DNA of 34,428 bases from Nitrosomonas sp. Its GTDB lineage: Bacteria > Pseudomonadota > Gammaproteobacteria > Burkholderiales > Nitrosomonadaceae. The stretch covers positions 1 to 34,428 of the forward strand of contig JADJLM010000007.1 in assembly GCA_016710135.1 (NCBI GenBank), in the 5' to 3' direction. Positions 9,681 to 16,225 of the stretch are shown piece by piece (within the stretch, counting starts at the first letter, position 1; every line of letters starts with the position of its first letter). The notes beneath the pieces are model-generated. The model had not been told where the DNA came from and ran no database searches. It worked only from the letters and a program-made list of their open reading frames with translations. The position numbers and the translations under genes are program-made.

Positions 9681-10516
9681 GGCAGGATTACAAATTGGCG
9701 ATTTTGCTACAGGTAGCAAGCTTTTCACGCAGCACTTTTTATTATCAGTGTCAGGTGCTAGAGCGTGATGATAAGTACAAAGAACTCAAAGTACATATCT
9801 GTGCTATCTATGACAAACACAAGGGGCGTTATGGTTACCGGAGAATCACTGCTGTATTACGAAAATCTGTACAGCAGATCAATCACAAGACCGTACAGCG
9901 CCTTATGCAAGAGCTAGGATTGAAATCATTGATTCGAGTCAAAAAATTCCGCGTGTCTAGTGGTCAAGGCGATGTGAGTGTGCCAAATATCCTGCAACGA
10001 AAATTCAATGCTTCGGCCCCTAATGAAAAATGGGTAACTGATATCACTGAATTCAACGTGAAGGGACAAAAGTTGTACCTTTCTGCAAGCATGGACGTGT
10101 ATAACGGAGAAATCGTCGCTTGTCACACTAGTAAGAGACCTGTATTCGAGTTGGTCATCCAAACGCTCAAGAGCGCACTCGATAGGCTTGACAGGAGAAG
10201 TAGGCCCATATTACATTCAGATCAGGGTTGGCAGTATAAAATGCTTCCTTATCGTAAAATGATTTCCAAATACGGTCTTACACAAAGTATGTCGCGAAAA
10301 GGCAATTGCTTCGATAATGCTGCTATCGAAAGTTTCTTCGGCACACTGAAAGCGGAATTCTTCCGCCTCACTGAATTCCACAGCATTGAGCAGCTTGACG
10401 CAGGAGTGCATGACTACATTCGTTATTACAACCATGAGCGAATAAAGCTCAAACTGAACGGGCTGAGTCCGGTAGACTATAGGTCACAGTTTGCAACGCA
10501 GTCAGCTATTTTGTGA
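9614..10516 (+). CDS. IS150-like OrfB, DDE transposase domain (made as OrfAB)
   Basis: The open frame enters from the -1 slip site and holds the HTH_21 region (HKGRYGYRRITAVLRKS) and an rve integrase core. The first catalytic aspartate is in KWVTDITEFNVKGQKLYLSA, the second in PILHSDQGWQYKM, and the glutamate in NAAIESFFGTLKAE. The closing DYIRYYNHERIKLKLNGLSP block is typical of IS3. There are no stops or frame breaks. An internal start is possible at 9695, but the fusion read through A AAA AAG is the expected active product. By family it excises and reinserts the element through a figure-eight/circle intermediate. Confidence 0.9.
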   Translation, partial: VACLNSGEKVSNAEKARIILGLRQDYKLAILLQVASFSRSTFYYQCQVLERDDKYKELKVHICAIYDKHKGRYGYRRITAVLRKSVQQINHKTVQRLMQELGLKSLIRVKKFRVSSGQGDVSVPNILQRKFNASAPNEKWVTDITEFNVKGQKLYLSASMDVYNGEIVACHTSKRPVFELVIQTLKSALDRLDRRSRPILHSDQGWQYKMLPYRKMISKYGLTQSMSRKGNCFDNAAIESFFGTLKAEFFRLTEFHSIEQLDAGVHDYIRYYNHERIKLKLNGLSPVDYRSQFATQSAIL

Positions 10517-10542
10517 ACGTCCAACTTCTGGGGGTCAGTTCA

Positions 10543-10545
10543 GTT
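10543..10545 (+). repeat. Target-site duplication GTT, right copy
   Basis: Partner of 9089-9091, directly outside the right inverted repeat of the IS150-like element. Confidence 0.85.
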
Positions 10546-10585
10546 TTCTGGAGATAAAATGATTTGAGAGGAGGAGGAGGAAGAG

Positions 10586-10885
10586 ATGAAGAATCAAATC
10601 AGTTATTCACCGGAAGTACGAGAACGAGCAGTAAGATTGGTATTCGAGCAACAAAGAGAGCATGAATCGCAACGGTCAGCAATCAAATCGATCGCATCGA
10701 AGATTGGGTGTGCGGCAGAAACGTTACGTACATGGGTAAGAAGAGCGGAGACGGATCAGGGAATTCGAGGTGGTATGTCGACATCGGACCGGGAAAAGCT
10801 CAAGGAATTGGAACGGGAGAATCGTGAATTAAAGCGTGCTAACGAGATATTACGTAAGGCATCGGCTTATTTTGCGCAGGCGGAG
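10586..10885 (+). pseudogene. IS51-like orfA, cut by the IS1111-type element
   Basis: 100 codons from ATG 10586 (GGAGGAGGAAGAG just upstream) to GAG 10883-10885. The helix-turn-helix region YSPEVRERAVRLVFEQQ...IASKIGCAAETLRTWVRRAE is followed by the leucine zipper LKELERENRELKRANEILRK and ASAYFAQAE. The IS1111-type element then interrupts. The remaining codons ATT GAC CGC CGG TTG AAA TGA resume in frame at 12315-12335 (IDRRLK), matching the AELDRR(F/L)K ending I remember for this group. The restored length is 106 residues. The stop overlaps the orfB start in ATGA. Confidence 0.85.
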
Positions 10886-10905
10886 CTCGTATATGGACGC
10901 CTCCA

Positions 10906-11169
10906 GTTTGCCAAGTGATTTTGTGTCATTTTGGGGTAGAAGGTTAAGATCGCAGTCGTATATTCGGGCTATTTGTGCGCTCATTTTGGCCATGCGCTGC
11001 CCAGGATGGAATCTGCTTGCCGGCTCCCAAACGACCGCACAGCATTGACCTATTGGTCCTTGCTATCGAGCTCCACGGGTTTTGCCAGCACCGGTCTGAC
11101 CTGTCTATGCCATCACGTCAATTAGTCACCTGTAGCAATCAAGAAAGAGATATAAAGTTGTAGTCTCAG
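10906..11169 (-). ncRNA. Candidate guide RNA region of the IS1111-type element
   Basis: 264 bp between the transposase stop (11170) and the subterminal repeat, without a convincing gene. In IS1111-group elements a small guide RNA is made from the region 3' of the transposase. A short hairpin GACC-TATT-GGTC lies at 11047-11058. It overlaps ATTGACC at 11044-11050, which equals the first seven bases of the host sequence right of the insertion (12315-12321). The match is short and could be chance. The exact ends of any RNA are not visible. Confidence 0.45.
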
Positions 11170-12228
11170 CTAGGTCGCTGCCAACTGGTTTGCCAATTGA
11201 TCGCGGAAATTTCTATCAAAATTCCGCTCCTGCGTCATCACGGCCCAGGCAATGCGGGCATTGCGATTAGCCATAGCCACGACTGCCACGTTCATGAGCT
11301 TTCTGGCCAACCATCCCATAATAGTCTTGTCTTGCTTTTGGACATTGGACGATCTGCGCACAGAAGCCACGACGGCTCTCGCTCCATGCACGAGGAGCCT
11401 GCGTAAATAACCGTCTTCACGCTTGCTGGTACCTAGCAGCATCGGTTTGCCTCCTGTCGAGTGCTGCCTGGGAACTAGACCCAACCATGCGGCCAACTGC
11501 CGTCCTGCCCGAAACTGAGTGGCGTTGCCAACGTATGCTTCTAAGGCTGAAGCGGTAATTGGACCAATACCGGGAATCGTTTGCAGACGACGCGCAACGT
11601 CCGACTGACGAGCATGCATTTCGATTTATGTGGTTACGTCCTCGATACGCTGATCCAGCTCTCCGAGATGCTCCCATTGCTGCCTGATACAGCTGACGAG
11701 AAATGTGGGCGAGATCTTCGTAAGATCCTCAAGCAAGGCGGGAATTGCGTTGTGCAGTGCTCTACGTCCTGTTGGGGCTGTTAAGCCGAATTCAGTCAGT
11801 AATCCGCGCAGCTGATTTATAGTCGCCGTTCGCTGGCCTATCAGCATCTCACGCACCCTATGCAGACTCAGAACCGCCTGCTGCTCGACGGTTTTTACTG
11901 GGACAAAATGCATGTCAGGACGTTGCGCCGCTTCGCAGATAGCACGTGCATCGTTACGGTCGTTCTTATTGGATTTGACGAATGGTTTGACGAATTGTGG
12001 CGAAATCAGCCGGACTTCATGGCCCAGTAACTGGCATAACCTGCCCCAGTGATGGGCGCTTGCGCAAACTTCCATTGCAACCGTAACTGGCTCGCTGCGA
12101 TGCAGATACTCGGTCAGTTTCAAGCGTGAGAGCTTGATTGCCTTGACTTGTTTGCTAGTATTATCGACGGCATGTAAATGGAATATGTTCTTTGCCAGAT
12201 CAATGCCAGTGATGGTGATCTTGCTCAT
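11170..12228 (-). CDS. IS1111-type DEDD transposase, one frame break
   Basis: About 350 residues in two frames. From ATG 12228 (MSKITITGIDLAKNIFHLHA) the DEDD_Tnp_IS110 domain shows the first aspartate in GIDLAKN, the glutamate in VAMEVCASAHHWGR and the DxxD in KNDRNDARAICEAAQ. The second half is the Transposase_20 domain: LQTIPGIGPITASALEAYVG, AWLGLVPRQHSTGGKPMLLG with the conserved serine region, and DGYLRRLLVHGARAVV. It ends LANQLAAT, TAG at 11170-11172. A single frame break lies near 11620, just before EMHARQSDVARR. By family it moves the element by guide-RNA-directed recombination. Confidence 0.88.
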
Positions 12229-12331
12229 TATAATCTCCTCGATTTTGTGTGGCTACGCGTGGAATACCCCATTTGGGAGCTGTACGTCAACTTTCAGGTG
12301 GAGGCGTCCATTCCATTGACCGCCGGTTGAA

Positions 12332-12910
12332 ATGATGATGTTGTTTGTTGATAGAAACAAAGCGGAATATGGGGTCGAGCCAGTCTGTAGACAAATACAG
12401 ATTGCCCCGTCGAGTTATTATGAACACAAAAGGCGCGAACGAGATTCGGATCGATTACCCGATCGCATTAAGCGCGACATGAAACTGGAACTCGAAATAC
12501 AACGGGTTTGGGAAAACAACTTCCGGGTTTATGGTGTCCGCAAAGTATGACGACAGTTGATACGTGAAGGTACGCGAGCTGCCCGTTGCACTGTCGAGCG
12601 ACTGATGAAGAAGCTGGGAATACAAGGCATCAAACGCGGCAAGAGATGTTGGACAACTATTTCGGATGATTCGCTCTATCGGCCAGCCGACAAGGTCAAC
12701 CGGCAATTTACCGCAACCCGGCCAAATCAATTGTGGGTTGCTGATATTACCTTTGTTGCAACGTGGACGGGGTTTGTTTATGTTGCTTTTATCATTGATG
12801 TTTATGCTCGGTATATTGTTGGTTGGCGGGTTAGTCGATCACTACAAACCGACTTAGTGCTCGATGCCCTGGAACAAGCATTGTGGGCACGGAGGGAAAT
12901 CAAGGGACTA
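12332..12910 (+). pseudogene. IS51-like orfB, N-terminal and central part
   Basis: Starts at ATG 12332 within ATGATGATG and overlaps the orfA stop. It shows the HTH_21 region (YGVEPVCRQIQIAPSSYYEH, ENNFRVYGVRKV...RQLIREG) and the start of the rve core with the first catalytic aspartate in LWVADITFVATWTGFVYVAF, continuing to GWRVSRSLQTDLVLDALEQA. At 12548-12550 an in-frame TGA replaces the tryptophan expected in RKVWRQL. This is a substitution, not an indel, so the element had genuinely decayed. The frame is then cut by the IS630 element after GGA CTA, with the TA target at 12909-12910. Confidence 0.85.
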
Positions 12911-13782
12911 TAGCAAAGCTCAAATAAAGTGATTATAATCTGTAGATGACTTATCCATCATCATTTCGCTGCAAAGTTTTGTCTGTACGTAAGAAAGAAG
13001 GGCTTACAATAGCACAGACGGCAGCACGTTTTTGTGTGGGAATTGCCAGCGTGACACGCTGGGTAAAAAATCCCAATCCCAAGCAGACCCGTAACAAACC
13101 GGCGACGAAGATCGACATGATCGCGTTGGCCCGAGATGTGCGGGAGTTTCCAGACGCCTATCAAGCCGAACGGGCTCGTCGATTAGGCGTAAGCGAAAAA
13201 GGTATTGGCCATGCGCTGCGGCGTATGAACATCAGCTATAAAAAAAACACTGCGGCATCCCAAAGCGGACGAAGACAAACGGCACATCTTCCAGGAGACG
13301 ATTAAGACGTACAAGCTCAAAATCGCGTCATCGTTTATATTGACGAGAGTGGTTTTGCTCACGATATGCCACGAACACATGGGTATGCGCCCATTGGCAA
13401 GCGGTGTCACGGTGTGTGTAATTGGCATGCCAGAGGCCGCGTCAATGTGATCGGCGCGTTGATCGGCAAATGTCTTCTGACGGTGGGGTTGTTCATCAGC
13501 AATATTGATGCAGATACTTTTTGGGCTGGACGGTACACGATCTGTTGCCAAAACTTCCACCAGCATCAGTTGTGGTCATGGATAACGCGACCTTTCACAA
13601 AGGCAGGATATTCAAAATGCAATCACACAAGCTGGACATACGCTTGAATATCTGCCAGCGTATTCACCAGACCTTAACCCCATTGAGCACAAATGGGCAC
13701 AAGCCAAAGCAATCAGAAAACAACAAAACAAAACCGTTGAGCAGCTCTTTAAAATCGAATCATTTTATGTGACGTGAGGCTA
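12911..13782 (+). mobile_element. IS630-family element
   Basis: 872 bp inserted at a TA dinucleotide that is duplicated (12909-12910 and 13783-13784), as expected for IS630/Tc1. The ends are related inverted repeats: TAGCAAAGCTCAAATAAAGT on the left, against TAGCCTCACGTCACATAAAA read inwards from the right. Taking it out with one TA restores the host orfB as GGA CTA ATT CAT CAT AGC GAC, giving GLIHHSD as expected. Confidence 0.88.
12946..13777 (+). CDS. IS630-family DDE transposase, frameshifted
   Basis: About 277 residues from ATG 12946. The N-terminal helix-turn-helix has VRKKEGLTIAQTAARFCVGI and ASVTRWVKNPNPKQ. The DDE domain shows the first aspartate in RVIVYIDESGF, the second in SVVVMDNATFHKG and the glutamate in YLPAYSPDLNPIEHKWAQAK, ending IESFYVT at TGA 13775-13777. 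Frame breaks lie near 13250, 13315, 13525 and 13615. The length is normal for the shorter IS630 members. The catalytic residues are all present if the frames are joined, so it may be a working copy read with errors. Confidence 0.85.
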
Positions 13783-13799
13783 TAATTCATCATAGCGAC
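13783..13799 (+). pseudogene. IS51-like orfB, 15-bp island between two insertions
   Basis: After the duplicated TA, only ATT CAT CAT AGC GAC (13785-13799, IHHSD) of the host transposase remains before the next insertion. The frame continues as CGC GGT TGC CAA TAT at 15194, completing the HHSDRG motif that holds the second catalytic aspartate. Confidence 0.85.
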
Positions 13800-13810
13800 A
13801 GTAAGAATAC

Positions 13811-14090
13811 GTGTACCAGATTTCAATAATGAGTTGACTCAATCATTGACTGAGTAATTATTGGAGCTCTGGTACCGTTAGGGTTGCCAAGTTTCCTGAC
13901 TCCCACAGCGATCGACCAACATTTGTGTCATTCCCCGGATCTGTCGGTTACTTGGCAACATCTGACGGTGAGGTTTCACCTCACCTTTGCCTGTGACCCA
14001 AGAAGGGCCTGATCGCTTATCTCTTTACTGTCTTGTCCCGGCAATCGGTTTCGGTGAATCCCTATTCAATAACATTATTCGAAAATGGGG
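13811..14090 (+). ncRNA. Candidate bridge RNA of the IS110 element
   Basis: The leader contains, in order: a long stem-loop 13813-13875 (GTACCAGA/TCTGGTAC, CAATAAT/ATTATTG, ACTCA/TGAGT); a second stem GTTGCCAAG (13883-13891) with CTTGGCAAC (13951-13959) enclosing a 59-nt loop; a perfect 7-bp hairpin GGTGAGG/CCTCACC (13967-13985); and a distal region. AGAAGGGC (14001-14008) equals the right end of the element (15183-15190). TTACTGTC (14025-14032) is the complement of GACAGTAA at the left junction (13797-13804). CACAGCGATCG (13904-13914) matches the target CATAGCGACCG at 9 of 11 bases. The order stem-loop, target loop, donor loop fits the bridge RNA of IS621-type elements. Ends approximate. Confidence 0.65.
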
Positions 14091-14097
14091 AGCTGAA

Positions 14098-15177
14098 ATG
14101 AGTAATCCATCATCATCCAATCATCAGGGCATCGTCGGAGGAGTCGACACGCACAAAGATCTTCATTTCGCAGCCGTAGTCAACGCATATGACCGAGTAC
14201 TTGCTAGCAATTCTTTTCCAACAACACGCCACGGTTATAAATCAATGTTGAATTGGATGCAGTCATTTGGTGAAGTCAAACGTATTGGCGTAGAGTGTAC
14301 AGGGACTTACGGTGCTGGTCTGCTAAGGTATCTACAACAATTTGGTATCGAAATTTTAGAGGTCACCGCACCTGATAAAACAGACCGGCGCAAGCGCGGC
14401 AAAGACGACACAATCGATGCGGAAAATGCGGCGCATGCAGCATTCGCTGGTATACGCACCATCACACCTAAAACGCGGGATGGCATGGTGGAGTCGTTAC
14501 GAGTTCTCAAGTTATGCAGGAAGACCGCCATTGCAGCTCGCCGTATCGCACTACAAATGATCCAAATGAATATTATCTGCACCAGAGGCGATTCGTGAAT
14601 CGCTACGCACAATGACTCGAATGCAATTAATCCGTACCCTTGCCGCCTGGCGACCAGATCTGGGTGGGTATCGTGATATTTCGACTGCATACAAAATTGC
14701 ATTCAAATCGCTTGCGCGGCGATATTTGAATTACACGATGAAATTGCGGATTTGGATGTAATGATTTCAGTCATTGTTGATGAACTCGCTCCTGAACTGA
14801 TTGCAGGCAAAGCCATTGGATATGAATCTGCGGCACAACTACTCATTACCGTTGGAGACAACCCGGAACGCTTAAAATCTGAAGCTAGCTTTGCGGCGTT
14901 GTGCGGTGTCAATCCAATTCCTGCCTCATCCGGTAAGGTCAACAGACACAGGTTAAATCGTGGTGGTGATAGAGCAGCTAACAGCGCGCTGCATATTATT
15001 GCTATAGGGAGACTAAGAACAGATGCCAGAACTAAAGAGTATGTCGAAAAACGATTAACTCAGGGTCACACGAAACTTGAAGCGCTTCGCTGTGTTAAAC
15101 GCTATATTGCAAGAGAGGTATATTACACTTTGAGAAAACGAAATAATGTTGTCAACAGTACTCAAATTACCACTTGA
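14098..15177 (+). CDS. IS110-family DEDD transposase, two single-base gaps
   Basis: About 360 residues from ATG 14098 (GGGGAG six bases upstream). The DEDD domain has the first aspartate in GIVGGVDTHKDLHFAAVV, the glutamate in IGVECTGTYGAG and DxxD in KDDTIDAENAAHAAF. The Transposase_20 domain follows: QLLITVGDNPERLKSEASFA, ALCGVNPIPASSGKVNRHRL with the serine region, and NRGGDRAANSALHIIAIGRL. One base is missing at about 14580 (ICAPEAIRESL restored) and one at about 14730 (ARRYLELHDEIADLDVMI restored). By family it carries out RNA-guided, programmable recombination. It clearly differs from the IS1111-type transposase at 11170-12228. Confidence 0.88.
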
Positions 15178-15193
15178 CACTTAGAAGGGCATC

Positions 15194-15502
15194 CGCGGTT
15201 GCCAATATTTGTCGATTCGCTATACGGAGCGTCTGGTTGAGGCCAATATTGAAGCTTCTGTTGGTAGTGTCGGAGATTCTTATGATAATGCGCTGGCTGA
15301 AACAATTAACGGATTATACAAAACCGAGGTTATTCGGCATCGCGGTCCATGGCGCAATATTGATGATGTGGAGTTTGCAACCTTGGAATGGGTAGATTGG
15401 TTTAATAATCGCCGATTACTGGAGCCGATTGGAAATATTCCACCGGCTGAATTTGAAAAGGCATATTATTGCCAATTAGAGGAGTCAGTTAATGTGGCTT
15501 GA
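15194..15502 (+). pseudogene. IS51-like orfB, C-terminal part
   Basis: Continues the host transposase after the IS110 element: RGCQYLSIRYTERLVEANIE, then SVGSVGDSYDNALAETINGL with the catalytic glutamate in AETINGLYKTEVI, and ATLEWVDWFNNRRLLEPIGN ending EESVNVA. No frame break. The terminal inverted repeat of the element begins shortly after the stop (15517-15541). Confidence 0.88.
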
Positions 15503-15541
15503 CTCAAACTAAAAAGTCTCCGGAAAACCCGGGGCGATTCA

Positions 15542-15956
15542 CCTGGTTGCTGATTGGCACGAAGTACTGGATTTAGATAACCCCTATCATGCACCGGAGC
15601 AATTTCAACTGCGCCTCACAAAATTCATCGACCAATGGAGCAAGCGTTATCCCAGTATCCGTGGATCATTACCTGAACACAAATGGCGTTATTACTACCA
15701 ATACTTAAACTATCCTGTGCAACTGCGCCGTATGTTATATACCACCAATTGGATTGAGCGCTTTAATAAGGAGATTCGAAAAACCACACAGCATGTCAAT
15801 AGCTTTCCCAATCCGAATGCCGCACTAAACTTGATATTTATGGTTACCAAACAAATGGAGGAAAAAACCTATCGAATACCCATTACAAGTTTCTATCCCT
15901 TCAAACAACACATGGAGAAGATCTTGTTTGCCGTTCCTCAGACACAGAATTATTGA
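15542..15956 (+). pseudogene. IS256-family transposase, C-terminal fragment
   Basis: About 137 residues beginning LVADWHEVLDLDNPYHAPEQ, then WSKRYPSIRGSLPEHKWRYY and the characteristic Transposase_mut block RRMLYTTNWIERFNKEIRKT with the catalytic glutamate region, ending FAVPQTQNY. The frame is open throughout, but the N-terminal two thirds with the two aspartates are missing. Non-functional. Confidence 0.85.
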
Positions 15957-15963
15957 CACTACC
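15542..15963 (+). mobile_element. IS256-family remnant, right end
   Basis: The 3' third of an IS256 (mutator-type) element. Its right terminus ends ...TTGACACTACC at 15963, matching the GGTAGTGTCAA terminus known in this family. The left two thirds are missing, cut at the right end of the IS51-like element. The sequence right of 15963 falls inside another IS3 orfB, so the IS256 had itself jumped into an IS. Confidence 0.75.
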
Positions 15964-16107
15964 ATGCAATCGCTCCCGATTGTAAAACACTCCGATATAT
16001 TCAAACACAGCCTGCTTGGCTTCTTCGCGAGAGCAAAACGTTTGATGATGGATCAATTCGGTTTTTAAGGTATGAAAGAAGCTTTCCGACACAGCGTTGA
16101 CGCTCCT
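15964..16107 (-). pseudogene. IS3-family orfB, C-terminal fragment
   Basis: About 48 residues on the minus strand: NAVSESFFHTLKTELIHHQT, FCSREEAKQAVFEYIGVFYN and RERLHG. This holds the catalytic glutamate (SESFFHTLKTEL) and the closing FYNRERLH block of an IS3 transposase. It is cut off by the IS256 end on one side and by unassignable sequence on the other. Its orientation and order agree with the orfA/orfB N-terminal piece at 17433-18022, so the two are probably parts of one element with the middle lost. Confidence 0.75.
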
Positions 16108-16225
16108 ATGTCAAATAATTGTAGCTGCGTCTGACAAATCAGCGAGAATAAGTGGATATAGCTCGCGAACAATATAACTAACGTTTCAGGCAGCGTTGAA
16201 TTTCCTTATTTGTATTAGTTCCGAT
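16108..16225. other. Unassigned sequence between IS fragments
   Basis: About 118 bp with no coding match I can recognise. The right part (from about 16188) resembles, in inverted orientation, the sequence just outside the right end of the IS481 element (17395-17432), e.g. TTATTTGTATTAG against TTATTTCTGTACTAG. The IS481 terminal repeats may therefore be longer than the perfect 11-mers. The left 80 bp remain unexplained. Confidence 0.4.

Larger units (their letters stand above)
9092..10542 (+). mobile_element. Intact IS3-family element, IS150-like
   Basis: 1,451 bp bounded by a perfect 24-bp inverted repeat: left 9092-9115 beginning TGAACTGACCCCCAG, right 10519-10542. It is flanked by the 3-bp duplication GTT. 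It carries both orfs without frame errors and a canonical A AAA AAG slip site. It lies 16 bp inside the terminal repeat of the IS51-like element, which it therefore disabled. The perfect repeats, duplication and intact frames indicate a recent insertion, probably a still functional copy. Confidence 0.93.
10886..12314 (-). mobile_element. IS110-family element of the IS1111 group
   Basis: 1,429 bp. Subterminal 13-bp inverted repeats ATGGACGCCTCCA (10893-10905) and its complement (12299-12311) lie 7 bp and 3 bp inside the ends, the offset pattern known for IS1111. These junctions rejoin the host orfA exactly in codon phase and leave no duplication, also typical. The transposase is on the minus strand, leaving 264 bp without a gene between its stop and the subterminal repeat, where this group encodes its guide RNA. 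Confidence 0.85.
13800..15193 (+). mobile_element. IS110-family element with long structured leader
   Basis: About 1,394 bp inserted between GAC and CGC of the host orfB; removing it restores the reading frame. A shared C at both junctions leaves the boundary uncertain by one base. There is no terminal inverted repeat and no duplication beyond the junction base, as in IS110. The roughly 300-bp leader precedes the transposase, and the transposase stop lies only 16 bp from the right end. This is the arrangement of the IS110 group proper (guide RNA at the left end), opposite to the IS1111-type neighbour. Confidence 0.82.
9076..15541 (+). mobile_element. IS3-family (IS51-like) element split by four later insertions
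   Basis: The ends are inverted repeats of about 25 bp with one mismatch. The left copy begins TGAATCGCCCCGGGTT at 9076-9091 and resumes TTCTGGAGA at 10546; the right copy is at 15517-15541. Removing the inserts at 9092-10545, 10886-12314, 12911-13784 and 13800-15193 leaves 16+340+596+15+348 = 1,315 bp, a normal IS3 length. This rejoins orfA and orfB in frame at every junction. The flanks differ (istB on the left, IS256 transposase on the right) and show no target duplication, suggesting recombination between elements or a deletion. One in-frame TGA in orfB adds to the inactivation. Confidence 0.88.

Noticed and set aside
10836..11163. Plus-strand frames in the IS1111 noncoding region
   Set aside because: They start inside the host orfA or the element end, resemble no protein and lie in the expected guide-RNA region.
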